A stretch of 64,000 nucleotides of DNA from assembly GCF_003726095.1 (NCBI RefSeq), contig NZ_CP026031.1, positions 3,472,001 through 3,536,000 of the forward strand, in the 5' to 3' direction. The notes under the pieces were generated by a model. The model was not told the origin of the DNA and ran no database searches. It saw only the letters and a program-made list of their open reading frames with translations. Below are positions 42,968 to 51,994 of the stretch, piece by piece. The position numbers were made by a program, and so were the translations under genes. Origin of the DNA: Niallia circulans. Lineage in GTDB: Bacteria; Bacillota; Bacilli; Bacillales; Cytobacillaceae. The stretch's first letter is position 1, and every line of letters starts with the position of its first letter.

Positions 42968-43011
42968 ATTTACGAATTATCAAATGATTTATACACTTTT
43001 CGTTCGGTTTT
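42968..43011 (-). promoter_or_regulatory. Candidate PurR box pair upstream of glyA
   Basis: Minus strand AAAACCGAACGAA (42999-43011) contains the PurBox core CCGAAC; after 18 bases an inverted partner ATAATTCGTAAAT (42968-42980) follows with one core mismatch. PurR boxes are inverted CGAA cores 16-17 bases apart, and glyA belongs to the PurR regulon of B. subtilis. Confidence 0.4.
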
Positions 43012-43243
43012 TTTAAAGTATTTTCGTTATTTTTTTTAAAAGATACAAAAAAAATTATTTTTCTACTATTTCAATAAAATGAACCTGTGTTAAAATATTA
43101 ATTTTTTTATTATCATTGGGTGGTTTTCTTAGCAAAAAATTATTATTTAGCGATAGTACTCAGGGGAATAGGATATAGGTGAGCGGAGGTGTCGGAGTCT
43201 CTATTATCTTTTTTCTCTCTCTTCTTAATTTCAACGCCAGTGC

Positions 43244-43300
43244 ATAAAAACAAGAAACCAACAAAATCCCTAAAAAGCATGCAGGAATTTCATTGGTTTT
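43244..43300 (-). terminator. Terminator-like hairpin after ywlG
   Basis: Minus strand AAACCAATGAAATTCCT pairs with AGGGATTTTGTTGGTTT with small mismatches, followed by CTTGTTTTT. Confidence 0.7.
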
Positions 43301-43303
43301 TCA

Positions 43304-43876
43304 TTAACAAGAAAGATTTTCTTTTGTGTTCTCATATACAGCTCTTGGACCACCAATTAATTTAGGACGGGATTTCGCCAGTGTGACATGAGCATTTCCT
43401 AGTTCCTTCAGCGAGGTTCTGATTGGTACAGCAACATGCTTTAAGTGCATACCAATAAAGGTGTCGCCAATATCGATTCCGCCATCTGCCTGAATAAACT
43501 CTACGACCACCGGATCTTCCATCTGCTGAAAAGCAAAAGTGGCCATAGCTCCACCGGCATGACGCACCGGTACAACAGAAACTTCCGGTAAGTTCCTTGC
43601 TAACATTACTTTTCTTTCGACTACTAAAGCTCGGTTTAAATGTTCACAGCATTGAAAAGCAAGCGAAATCCCTGCTTGCTGCTGAAATTTTTGGCATTCT
43701 TCAAAAATTAAGGAAGCGACATCTACCGTTCCCGCGGTACCAATCTTTTGGCCGATAACTTCACTTGTACTGCAGCCAATCACAAATAATTGCTGTTCTT
43801 TCAGCTGTGCCTGTTCTTGATATTCCGTTAGAATCGTTTGTAACTGCTCCTTTAGCTTAAGTGTTTCCTCATTCAA
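43304..43876 (-). CDS. ywlG: TIGR01440/UPF0340 family protein YwlG
   Basis: About 190 residues; family members share [24 protein letters not shown] and [13 protein letters not shown], with [15 protein letters not shown] and a C-terminal [12 protein letters not shown], all visible. The function is not established. The place next to glyA is the B. subtilis one. A TTG at 43876 lies 8 bases after GAGGGG and is preferred over a GTG at 43885, which touches the ribosome site. Followed by glyA after a terminator. Confidence 0.85.
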   Translation of the reverse strand: MNEETLKLKEQLQTILTEYQEQAQLKEQQLFVIGCSTSEVIGQKIGTAGTVDVASLIFEECQKFQQQAGISLAFQCCEHLNRALVVERKVMLARNLPEVSVVPVRHAGGAMATFAFQQMEDPVVVEFIQADGGIDIGDTFIGMHLKHVAVPIRTSLKELGNAHVTLAKSRPKLIGGPRAVYENTKENLSC

Positions 43877-43956
43877 TTCAAACACCCCTCTTCAAGTTAC
43901 CTACATTTCTTATACTATAACCATCATTGCACAAAGATATAGGGAGTACAAGTATA

Positions 43957-45258
43957 CTATTCTTTAATTTGAAAACGACAAATGGTTTGCTGCAATTCTT
44001 CTGCATGCGCTTGTAATTCCAATGCTAATCCATCCACCTTGCGAATAAGTGCCGTTTGATTATCCGCAATATTCGTTACCTGTTGTGCTCCGGCAGCCGT
44101 TTCTTCCGCAATCGCTGCAACTTCTTGCGATTGCTGAGTTGTTTCATAAATTTGCTGTTTTTGCTTATGAATCAATTCGGTTATATCAGCTGTTGCATCT
44201 ATCATTTTATTTGTAGTTTCATTCATTTCATTGAAAATTAAATTCGTTTTCTTCCCTGTTTCCGCTTTTTCTTGGGCATTCTCGACTTGGTTTGTAATTT
44301 GCGTGACGACATTTTTAACTTCTGTCTGCATATTACGGATAATCTCCGCAATTCCTTCTACTGCTTTACCACTCTCATCAGCAAGTCTTCTTACTTCTTC
44401 AGCAACCACGCTAAAGCCAGCACCATGTTCTCCAGCTCGTGCAGCTTCAATAGAAGCATTTAATGCTAATAAATTCGTCTGTGAGGCAATTTCTCCAACA
44501 AGCTTTAACACTTCTTCAATTTCTTTAGAGTGAATTTCTAAATTTTGCACAGACTTTAAGGAATGCGTATTTTCTACTGCCAACTCCATCATCCCATCCA
44601 CCAAGGAACGAACTACTGTATTTGTCTCTATTAACTTTTCAGACATTTGTCCGGAAATAGATTTGGACATATTCGCTTTTTCTTCCACACTAAGAGCGAT
44701 ATTCATTGATTCTTCCACAGACTCTGCTGATGCTTGTACACTTTGTGCAGACATTTCAGCCCCCCCAGCAATTTCTCCAACCGAATTAGAAATTGCTAAT
44801 GTTTGCTCCAGTGCATTATCCGATTCAGCAGAAATCCGTTTTACTGTTTCGTTTGTTTTGTTAAAATTATTTTCAATACTTTGAACCATGTCGCGTAAAT
44901 TAAAAAGCATATGATTAAAGGCTAATCCTAAAGATTTAATTTCATCATCTGATTTTGAAACTTCCGCATCTTGGCTTATATCTCCATGTGCGGCTTTTAA
45001 TGCACTTTGTTCCAATCGCTTTAACGGTTTAATAATAAACCCCGCCGCCAAAAAGCCCAAAAAACCAGACCAAAATATACCTAATACTAAGGTGACAATA
45101 TTAAAAATAACGGAACTAATGGCGATTTTGCTTTCAATGACTGGATAGAGAATATACATAAAAAAAGCACTTGTTGAATACGTAATAATCGCAAGAATCG
45201 TAATAAATAGCGCCAATTTCTTTCGTAAACTAAACTTATACTGCCCCTTTGTTCCCAC
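43957..45258 (-). CDS. Methyl-accepting chemotaxis protein without an extracellular sensor domain
   Basis: 433 residues. Two membrane segments lie close together (about 14-36 and 47-77) with only a short outside loop, then a HAMP-like region ([21 protein letters not shown]) and a full MCP signalling domain whose hairpin tip reads [41 protein letters not shown]. It should signal to CheA/CheW, but what it senses is unclear: perhaps membrane state or a cytoplasmic cue. GTG start at 45258 follows GAGGGGGA. It lies 30 bases after ywlE, where B. subtilis has rpiB (ywlF). Confidence 0.88.
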   Translation of the reverse strand: MGTKGQYKFSLRKKLALFITILAIITYSTSAFFMYILYPVIESKIAISSVIFNIVTLVLGIFWSGFLGFLAAGFIIKPLKRLEQSALKAAHGDISQDAEVSKSDDEIKSLGLAFNHMLFNLRDMVQSIENNFNKTNETVKRISAESDNALEQTLAISNSVGEIAGGAEMSAQSVQASAESVEESMNIALSVEEKANMSKSISGQMSEKLIETNTVVRSLVDGMMELAVENTHSLKSVQNLEIHSKEIEEVLKLVGEIASQTNLLALNASIEAARAGEHGAGFSVVAEEVRRLADESGKAVEGIAEIIRNMQTEVKNVVTQITNQVENAQEKAETGKKTNLIFNEMNETTNKMIDATADITELIHKQKQQIYETTQQSQEVAAIAEETAAGAQQVTNIADNQTALIRKVDGLALELQAHAEELQQTICRFQIKE

Positions 45259-45288
45259 TCTTTTTCCCCCTCATGAATAAGAAACACC

Positions 45289-45738
45289 TTACCACTCACT
45301 TTTTGTTATTTTTTCCATTATTTTATCTATCAAGATTTCTAATTCTTCATATGTGTCTCGATACATCGAAACAGTCCCTCCAAAAGGATCACTCACATCC
45401 CCATTCAGGTCATCCTCTGCATATTCTTTTATCGTAAACGTTTTCTCAATGGAGGATGGATATGCTGACACAAGCATATTTTTATGTCCTTTTGTCATAG
45501 TGAATATATAATTCGCCCAGTCTATTAACTCTTTTGTGACCATTGTGGAAAAATGGTTATGCTGGATTCCCTTTTCAGAAAGAACCTCCTGCGCCTGCAA
45601 AGATGCAGCACTACCATCTACCGCATAGACTCCAGCGGATTTGACTTCGACATCAGCAGAAAATTTATGCTTTAAAATAGCTTCTGCCATTGGACTTCTG
45701 CACGTGTTACCTGTACAAACAAACAATATGCGAATCAT
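45289..45738 (-). CDS. ywlE: Protein-arginine phosphatase YwlE (low-molecular-weight phosphatase family)
   Basis: About 149 residues with the P-loop CTGNTCRSP (nucleophile Cys8) near the N-terminus and the general-acid loop DPFGG near the C-terminus. The Thr after the first Cys-Thr-Gly-Asn marks the arginine-phosphatase branch; YwlE reverses phosphorylation by McsB in the protein-quality-control pathway. Two ATG codons are adjacent; the second (45738) is better spaced from GGAGG. Neighbours match the ywlC-ywlD-ywlE block. Confidence 0.92.
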   Translation of the reverse strand: MIRILFVCTGNTCRSPMAEAILKHKFSADVEVKSAGVYAVDGSAASLQAQEVLSEKGIQHNHFSTMVTKELIDWANYIFTMTKGHKNMLVSAYPSSIEKTFTIKEYAEDDLNGDVSDPFGGTVSMYRDTYEELEILIDKIMEKITKSEW

Positions 45739-45946
45739 CATTTATCCTCCTTTATATGGTTCTATTATAGACCATTTTACCTAAAAATTCTATTTAACCT
45801 ACAAAGAAGACGGTGCAAATACTCGTTTATTATCGGTTAAAACTAGTATATTTTTAGCATTTATTAATTGTTAGTATTTTACACTACCTAAAAAATTGTC
45901 TTTTCACTCTATATTTTCTAAACAAACGAACGCGAAATGGCTTTCA

Positions 45947-45964
45947 CCAAAAGATGAAAGCCAC
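45947..45964 (-). terminator. Hairpin after mntP
   Basis: TGGCTTTCA and TGAAAGCCA form a 9-bp stem with an 8-base loop starting just left of 45965 and ending near 45946; only TTTC follows. It may be a weak terminator. Confidence 0.5.
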
Positions 45965-45983
45965 TTCTCCGTATCTAGAACTA

Positions 45984-46538
45984 CTATAAACTAATAAGCA
46001 GCTTGATTCCAAAAATAAGAAGGATTCCTCCTCCAAGCATTTCTCCATAGGAGCCTAACCAACCCTGTACTTTTCTTCCAATTAGTAAGCCTAACCACGT
46101 CAGCACCATCGCACTAATTCCAAAGCAAAGCAGAACCACTACTGTTCTTGCCTGATATATTCCTAGACTTAAACCAACGGAGAAGCTGTCCAAACTAACA
46201 CTAACCGCAAATAGAAGCAAGCCGAGACCAGCCGGCGTAATGCGACTTGTCTCCACTTCTTTAAATCCTGTCCAAATCATTTGAATTCCTAATATAACCA
46301 GAAGTGCTCCACCTATATATCCGGCTATTTCACTAAAATTTTCCGAAAGAAACTTCCCTGTAATCATCCCCAGCAAAGGCATTATTACATGAAAAACCCC
46401 AATTATAAAACCGATTTTTGCGATTTGCTTTAATCTTAATTGAAACATCCCCATCCCTAGCCCAACCGAAAATGCATCCATTCCTAAAGCAAATGCCATT
46501 AAAATAAGTGTAAAAAGTTCTCCTACGACTGCAGACAT
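45984..46538 (-). CDS. mntP: Manganese efflux pump MntP
   Basis: 184 residues, six membrane helices in two DUF204 repeats, each with the conserved acidic motif: [14 protein letters not shown] in the first half and [13 protein letters not shown] in the second; Asp residues bind Mn(II). It exports excess Mn(II). ATG at 46538 follows AAGGGGGCC; a longer frame upstream has no hydrophobic or conserved sequence. A 10-bp stem-loop (46550-46585) touches the ribosome site. No yybP-ykoY riboswitch is recognised. In the ywlC-ywlE block this gene equals ywlD. Confidence 0.93.
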   Translation of the reverse strand: MSAVVGELFTLILMAFALGMDAFSVGLGMGMFQLRLKQIAKIGFIIGVFHVIMPLLGMITGKFLSENFSEIAGYIGGALLVILGIQMIWTGFKEVETSRITPAGLGLLLFAVSVSLDSFSVGLSLGIYQARTVVVLLCFGISAMVLTWLGLLIGRKVQGWLGSYGEMLGGGILLIFGIKLLISL

Positions 46539-46549
46539 TTTTTGGCCCC

Positions 46550-46585
46550 CTTGGACTTGCTCATTAGAGATTATGCACGTCCAAG
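46550..46585 (-). promoter_or_regulatory. Stem-loop at the mntP ribosome site
   Basis: CTTGGACGTGC pairs with GCAAGTCCAAG (7 bp, one mismatch, 3 bp). The 3' arm runs into the GGGGG of the Shine-Dalgarno sequence. No T run, so translational control is likelier than termination. Confidence 0.5.
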
Positions 46586-46641
46586 TTCTTTTAGAAGTAA
46601 GAATCTGCAAATAATTTAAGAGCTAACTTCTGATTTAAATA

Positions 46642-47682
46642 CTATTTTATTACTTGGTGGGAAGCAGCTTTCATCAGTCTGTTCATAACAGCTTGTCCAA
46701 CACCCTCTGTCGGAAAAATTTCTCCGAAAATAATATCCACTTGCTGATGATCAAAGCTTCGCAAACCATCATATAGATCAGCGGCTACCGTAGATAGATC
46801 CTGTCGCTCACCACAAGCATAAATAAAATCAGCTTGATAGAATACTTTATTTTCCTCTGTAGTTAAGACACCGACTCTATGTCCCTTTTGTTTTTCTTCT
46901 TCTATTAGTAATTGAATTTTCTCCTTAGAACCATCGACTAAAAACAATGGCGCATTGGGAGCGTAATGAGTATATTTCATGCCAGGTGACTTTGGTTTTA
47001 TTTCCGTATCAGTCAGCGCCTGATCAACTTTCACTTCGCCAACAACACTTTCTAGTTGTTCTTTTGTAATGCCTCCTGGGCGGAGAATCATTACTTTCTC
47101 ATCCGTACAATCCACAACAGTAGACTCTACACCTACTCCTGTGGAACCACCATCCACTATTCCGGCAATGTATGTATCTAAATCTTCTTTCACATGAATT
47201 GCTTTCGTAGGACTCGGTTTCCCAGAACGGTTAGCACTTGGAGCTGCAATGGGCAGGGCTGATTGCTCAATAATCTGTAATGCAACAGGGTGATTAGGCA
47301 TTCGAATCCCTACTGTAGAAAGACCAGCAGTCGACAACTCCGATAACACCCCATTTTTCTTTTCGAAAATAATCGTAAGTGGTCCCGGCCAGAAGGCATC
47401 CATTAATTTCTCCGCTGTCTCCGGCACTTTTTCAACTAATTCATCTAATTGCTCTCGTTTTGCAATATGGATGATAAGCGGATTGTCAGACGGTCTTCCT
47501 TTAGCAGCAAATATTTTTGAAATGGCGGAATCTTCTTTTGCATTTCCCCCAAGGCCATAAACCGTTTCTGTCGGAAACGCAACCACCTCATTTTTTCTTA
47601 AAAGATCAGCAGCTTGTTTTATTTGTGAATAACTTTCCTCTTTATCCACATTTTTATCCACTGACCAATAATTTGTCTTCAT
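46642..47682 (-). CDS. tsaC: L-threonylcarbamoyladenylate synthase (Sua5/YwlC)
   Basis: 346 residues: YrdC domain (about 20-210) with FPTETVYGLGGNA and AAKGRPSDNPLIIHI, and the C-terminal Sua5 domain. It makes threonylcarbamoyl-AMP from threonine, bicarbonate and ATP for t6A37 of ANN-decoding tRNAs. ATG at 47682 follows AAAGGTGGA. The codons for VDKNVDK near the N-terminus (GTGGATAAA twice) are at the same time two DnaA boxes. B. subtilis name ywlC. Confidence 0.95.
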   Translation of the reverse strand: MKTNYWSVDKNVDKEESYSQIKQAADLLRKNEVVAFPTETVYGLGGNAKEDSAISKIFAAKGRPSDNPLIIHIAKREQLDELVEKVPETAEKLMDAFWPGPLTIIFEKKNGVLSELSTAGLSTVGIRMPNHPVALQIIEQSALPIAAPSANRSGKPSPTKAIHVKEDLDTYIAGIVDGGSTGVGVESTVVDCTDEKVMILRPGGITKEQLESVVGEVKVDQALTDTEIKPKSPGMKYTHYAPNAPLFLVDGSKEKIQLLIEEEKQKGHRVGVLTTEENKVFYQADFIYACGERQDLSTVAADLYDGLRSFDHQQVDIIFGEIFPTEGVGQAVMNRLMKAASHQVIK

Positions 47683-47868
47683 TCAAATCCACCTTTTTCC
47701 ATTCTAATATCAATTTCTCTAAATCGCTTCTTATTCCTCATTTTTCGACAATACCACCATTTGTGAAAAAGGACAAGTTTCTTCTTAAATGGGGATAAAA
47801 ATCTGACTTGTCCACAAATTGTGAATAAACACCCCTGAAAAGTGGATAACTTTTGCTATTTATCCACA
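47624..47868. promoter_or_regulatory. DnaA-box cluster at the ywlC-ywlB junction
   Basis: About nine 9-mers fitting TTATCCACA or TTWTNCACA with at most one mismatch: TTATTCACA at 47624-47632 (minus), TTATCCACA 47642-47650, TTATCCACT 47654-47662, TTTTTCACA 47762-47770 (minus), TTATCCCCA 47790-47798 (minus), TTGTCCACA 47808-47816, TTATTCACA 47820-47828 (minus), TTATCCACT 47841-47849 (minus) and TTATCCACA 47860-47868. They cover the start of tsaC, the gap and the end of ywlB. From memory B. subtilis has a DnaA-binding cluster at this same gene pair. Confidence 0.85.
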
Positions 47869-48311
47869 ATATTCATCGGAATATACATAAAATGTGACTT
47901 ATCAACAGTGTAAACGTTTTTTACAGTATTCGACTCTTTCATTGCTGCTGGAATGTTTTCTTCTTCTATCGCTTGAAATCCTAATAAACGAAATAATTGC
48001 ATGGAATGCGGATTATGAACCTTACAATAGATAGCATCCAGGTCTTTATCCTTCGCTAATTTTAACGCTTGCTGTATTAAAAACAATATATCTTCCACAT
48101 TTCCTTTAGAAAGAACCATCGAACGCAGTAATCCTGTTTTCCCAAAAGGTTCTATTCCAATTGTGCCTATCAGAGTTTGATCAGCTTCCGCTTCCATAAG
48201 CAAAAAGTAGTCCAGCCATTCTTGCAACCCTTCTACTGTCACTTCTGCATTTGTTAAAAAAGCAGCAATTCTTTCTAAATCTCCTATTTCTGCTTGTCGA
48301 ATGATATGCAT
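47856..48311 (-). CDS. ywlB: GNAT-fold acetyltransferase-like protein YwlB
   Basis: About 151 residues. The order resembles GNAT: IIRQAEIGDLERIAAFLTNAE at the N-terminus, a central GTIGIEPFGKTGLLRSMVL corresponding to strands beta4-beta5, and HNPHSMQLFRLLGFQ near the C-terminus. The usual acetyl-CoA P-loop (Q/R-x-x-G-x-G/A) is not clear, so activity is uncertain. Start ATG at 48311 is preferred by spacing from GAGGGG. Its stop codon lies inside the last DnaA box of the cluster. Confidence 0.75.
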   Translation of the reverse strand: MHIIRQAEIGDLERIAAFLTNAEVTVEGLQEWLDYFLLMEAEADQTLIGTIGIEPFGKTGLLRSMVLSKGNVEDILFLIQQALKLAKDKDLDAIYCKVHNPHSMQLFRLLGFQAIEEENIPAAMKESNTVKNVYTVDKSHFMYIPMNIVDK

Positions 48312-48383
48312 CTTCCTCATCCCCTCACCATCTAGTATTTAATCTATTACTATGAAATGATGGAGGAAAAAATGCGAGATTTC

Positions 48384-50057
48384 TTACTTAAGGCCAAATT
48401 CTTTTATTTTGTTATATAGCGTTCCTCTTGATATTCCTAGCAATGTTGCTGCAGCACTCTTATTTCCATAGGTTTTTTTGAGCGCTTCTTCTATTCGTTC
48501 CATTTCGTTATCTTCCCTATTCCCTCTTTCACCCCGAATAGAAACCTTATACTTTTCCACAATTTCTGCCGGGATATGTTCAAGCGTTAATTCTCTATTC
48601 CCCTCACATACTAATACACTATGCTCTATCACATTCTTCAACTCTTTTATATTACCTGGCCAATCGTATGAACATACAATATGCATTGCTTGTTCATTTA
48701 TTTTTATTATGTTTTTCTGATATTTTTCATTGTACATCTTTATAAAACTATTAACTAAATGCGGTATATCTTCTTTTCGGTTGCGGAGGGGAGGAATTTC
48801 AATATGGACAACGCTAATTTGGTAATAAAGCTTTTCGTTAAATTCCCCTTTTCTTACTAACTCTCCTAGAGGCTGGGTAGAAGATAAAATAAGTCTTGTT
48901 GCTGGCTTTTTCTGCTGCTCCCCACCAACCCTAGTAAAGGATCGCTCTGTCATATAGTGCAAAAGTTTTTCCTGAACGGCTAAAGGCATTTTATCTACTT
49001 CTTCGATAAAGAGTGTCCCTGACTCAGCCTGTTCTATCTTTCCTTCTATTTCTTCTGGATCTCCTGCATTAAAAGTCATTTTCTGATATCCAAACAGTTC
49101 CATCTCCACCAAATCTTTTGGAACAGTGGAACAATTTAACGATAAAAACTGATTCTTTCTTTTCGATCCCCCATAGTGAATCGCTTGCGCTAGCTGTTCT
49201 TTTCCGGTACCTGTTTCTCCAGATATAAGAACAGGTATTTCAGCCGAGGCTATTTTTTGTGCCATTTCAACCGCTCTTTTCACTTCTTTGCTGCTTGATA
49301 AAATAGAAGAAAAAGGCTCATCTTTTTGTACATATATAGAGGTAGTCGAATCTAATTCTTGATTTAGGTGTATTAGCTTCGTAATATCATGTTCTGTTGA
49401 AATGCCACCGATTATTTTATTATCTACAAGAACAGGTGAAGCATTAATTAACACATGTGTATGTTCATTTGGGTGATGATACGTTCCTCTAATCGGATTG
49501 CCTTCTTTTAAAATACGATGCAATTGAATCGAATCTGTTTCAAAATGCTCGCCAATTTTTTTGCCGATAATCGCTGCTTTTGTAATTTGATAGGTATCTT
49601 CTGCTACACTATTCCAGTAAAAAACGGTTCCATCACTATCTACTGCTGTTACAGCATCATTCATTGTCTCTGCAAGTGTTTCAAAATAAGTAGCGAGATA
49701 TTTATTTTCCTTTTGTAAAGCTTGGATTCTTGCTGCTGCAGTTACAATCCCTTGAAATTCATTTTGTGTCTTTATAATGACTGGTCTTAACCAACTTAGA
49801 TTTTCTCTCTTTATATCCTGTACAGCAATTACCTCTGAAGGTAATATATTACTTACTTCTAGCCAATCTTTTATTGTTTGATTATTCCTTACAGCTGCTA
49901 AAAGGTATTGCTCTTCATTTCCAATCGTAAATAGCTGCTCACTTTCAATAATAACGTAGGAATAATCTGCTAACACCTCTGTTAGCGTGCTAATTTTTTC
50001 GTTGTCTGAGAGGATGGTAAATGAAGTTTCAATCTTCATTTGTGAATCTGTAAACAT
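48384..50057 (-). CDS. Enhancer-binding-type AAA+ regulator (RocR-like) with degenerate GAFTGA loop
   Basis: 557 residues: N-terminal sensory region with a PAS domain (about 110-225), AAA+ domain with Walker A SGETGTGKEQLAQAIHYG, Walker B-like SGTLFIEEVDKMP (first Asp of the usual LDE replaced by Glu), Arg finger region NRKEDIPHLV, and a Fis-type HTH (KSAAATLLGISRGTLYNKI). The loop that should read GAFTGA after ELFG is MTFNAG (about residues 327-332), so contact with sigma-54 is doubtful. It follows putB and rocA on the same strand, so it most likely controls proline/arginine breakdown. ATG at 50057 follows AAAGGA. Confidence 0.88.
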   Translation of the reverse strand: MFTDSQMKIETSFTILSDNEKISTLTEVLADYSYVIIESEQLFTIGNEEQYLLAAVRNNQTIKDWLEVSNILPSEVIAVQDIKRENLSWLRPVIIKTQNEFQGIVTAAARIQALQKENKYLATYFETLAETMNDAVTAVDSDGTVFYWNSVAEDTYQITKAAIIGKKIGEHFETDSIQLHRILKEGNPIRGTYHHPNEHTHVLINASPVLVDNKIIGGISTEHDITKLIHLNQELDSTTSIYVQKDEPFSSILSSSKEVKRAVEMAQKIASAEIPVLISGETGTGKEQLAQAIHYGGSKRKNQFLSLNCSTVPKDLVEMELFGYQKMTFNAGDPEEIEGKIEQAESGTLFIEEVDKMPLAVQEKLLHYMTERSFTRVGGEQQKKPATRLILSSTQPLGELVRKGEFNEKLYYQISVVHIEIPPLRNRKEDIPHLVNSFIKMYNEKYQKNIIKINEQAMHIVCSYDWPGNIKELKNVIEHSVLVCEGNRELTLEHIPAEIVEKYKVSIRGERGNREDNEMERIEEALKKTYGNKSAAATLLGISRGTLYNKIKEFGLK

Positions 50058-50152
50058 ATCTTTATCCTTTCTTTCCTTATTATTGTTAATTTATCACTAA
50101 ATAACCGTTTTTTCCAATAAGGGAAAATGGATGCGATTTATGCTATAGAAAA

Positions 50153-50247
50153 AAGCTGGCTCTAATAGGACTACACTCGAATGATTAAAATGCAGAAGGT
50201 ACTACTTCCTTCTAGTAATATTCTTGTGTTCCTAATAGAGTCAGCTT
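50153..50247 (-). terminator. Large structured terminator between rocA and the regulator gene
   Basis: An 18-base outer stem (AAGCTGGCTCTAATAGGA with TCCTAATAGAGTCAGCTT, one wobble and one mismatch) encloses a small inner hairpin AGAAGG / CCTTCT; the minus strand then runs into TTTTTTC. It separates rocA from the regulator gene, which probably has its own promoter. Confidence 0.75.
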
Positions 50248-50334
50248 GATAAAGTTGATTTATTTTCGACTATGGATTTAACACTGCTTGCTAGCACTTT
50301 TCCAAAAGCCAGCTAGAGCTAGCAATTACACTGA

Positions 50335-51909
50335 TTACACTACTTTTTTTGTGCTTAGTTTCGCTTGTGTGAAAAGCAGCAGATAATCGAATCCTCCTGC
50401 TTTGGAGTCCGTTCCAGACATATTAAAGCCCCCGAATGGATGCACCCCTACTAATGCACCAGTACATTTCTTATTAATATACAAATTGCCGCAATGCTGA
50501 TTTTCTAATGCATACTCGATTCGATCTTCTTGAGAAGAAAAAAAGGAGCCAGTCAAGCCATATTCGGTATCGTTGTATACTTCAATACCTTTTTTCCAAT
50601 CAGGTACCTTACAAATTGCAAGAACTGGACCAAAAATTTCCTCTTTCATAATGCGAGCATCTGCAGGAACATCGATAAAAATGGTTGGTTCAATATAGTA
50701 GCCATTTCCTTCTGCACGCGACCCGCCTATTGCTAGTTTCCCTTCGTTTTTTCCAATTTCAATATAGCCTAGTATTTTGTTTAATGCTTTTTCATCAATT
50801 ACTGGCCCTACTGCTGCATTAGTCTCTGGTAGGCCAATAGCTAGATTTTTTGTTCGTGTTAGTACCTTTTCTACTACTTTATCGTACACAGATTCCACAA
50901 TCATTGCTCTAGATCCGGCAGAACATTTTTGACCTTGAAAACCAAATGCCGCTGCCACAATCGCTTCTGCTGCTGCATCAAGATCTGCTGTTTCATCGAC
51001 TACAATGCCATCTTTCCCACCCATTTCGGCTACAATTCGCTTTAACCATATTTGGCCCGGCTGTACAACAGACGCACGCTCATAGATACGACAGCCTACA
51101 GCACGAGATCCAGTGAAGGAAATGAATCTTGTTTTGGGATGCTCCACTAAATATTCTCCTACTTCCAAGCTATCGCCAGGAAGATAATTAATAACACCTG
51201 ATGGTAAACCCACTTCTTCCATTAATTCCACAAACTTAGCGGCAATAACTGGTGTATTATCGGACGGCTTTAAGATAACAGTATTCCCCGATACGACTCC
51301 AGCAACTGTTGTCCCTGCCATAATAGCAAGCGGGAAGTTAAATGGAGAAATAACAATTCCAACCCCAAGCGGAATATAGGTAATCTTATTATCTACTTCA
51401 CCAGCTGTCGGGTACAGCGGTTGATGGATCGATGTCTCACTTAAACGAATCATTTCTCTCCCGTAAAACTCAAGGAAGTCAATTGCTTCCGCAGTATCTG
51501 CATCTGCTTCAACCCAGTTCTTCCCTGACTCTAAGATTAAGTATGCGGAAAACTCATGTTTTCTTTCCCTCATTAATTGTGCAGCTTTAAACAAATATTC
51601 AGCACGCTCAGCTGGTTTTACTTTCTTCCATGTCTCAAACGTATGCAAGGCTTCCTGCATAGCCTTTTCCGCATACTCTTTATTCCCTTTACTTACTTCT
51701 CCGATGACTTCATCCACATTCGCCGGATTAATCGATACCGTTTTTTCTTCTGTCATTATTTTGGCTTTGCCAATTACAAGAGGGAATGTTTTTCCTAATT
51801 CCCTTTTTACTTTTTGAATAGCCGCTTCCATTGCATGCTGATTCTCGATTTGAGTAAAATCGGTAAACGGTTCATTTTTATACGGTGGGATACTTGTCAA
51901 ATTCGTCAT
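50335..51909 (-). CDS. rocA: L-glutamate gamma-semialdehyde dehydrogenase (1-pyrroline-5-carboxylate dehydrogenase)
   Basis: 524 residues of the aldehyde dehydrogenase superfamily: NAD-binding [13 protein letters not shown], catalytic Glu in [14 protein letters not shown], nucleophile Cys in [13 protein letters not shown]. It oxidises glutamate semialdehyde to glutamate with NAD+, step two of proline and arginine breakdown. ATG at 51909 follows GGAGAAATAAAG. It follows putB by 85 bases on the same strand, so proline goes to glutamate within one unit. Confidence 0.95.
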   Translation of the reverse strand: MTNLTSIPPYKNEPFTDFTQIENQHAMEAAIQKVKRELGKTFPLVIGKAKIMTEEKTVSINPANVDEVIGEVSKGNKEYAEKAMQEALHTFETWKKVKPAERAEYLFKAAQLMRERKHEFSAYLILESGKNWVEADADTAEAIDFLEFYGREMIRLSETSIHQPLYPTAGEVDNKITYIPLGVGIVISPFNFPLAIMAGTTVAGVVSGNTVILKPSDNTPVIAAKFVELMEEVGLPSGVINYLPGDSLEVGEYLVEHPKTRFISFTGSRAVGCRIYERASVVQPGQIWLKRIVAEMGGKDGIVVDETADLDAAAEAIVAAAFGFQGQKCSAGSRAMIVESVYDKVVEKVLTRTKNLAIGLPETNAAVGPVIDEKALNKILGYIEIGKNEGKLAIGGSRAEGNGYYIEPTIFIDVPADARIMKEEIFGPVLAICKVPDWKKGIEVYNDTEYGLTGSFFSSQEDRIEYALENQHCGNLYINKKCTGALVGVHPFGGFNMSGTDSKAGGFDYLLLFTQAKLSTKKVV

Positions 51910-51994
51910 CTTTATTTCTCCTTTTTTGTTTATATTTTTTCATCCTAAGTCTTGCAAACTTAATATATAAAAAGGGGAGCTCGATTCAATCGAC

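Noticed and set aside
46539..46641. yybP-ykoY manganese riboswitch for mntP
   Set aside because: The gap is only about 100 bases and shows one simple hairpin without the conserved loop motifs.
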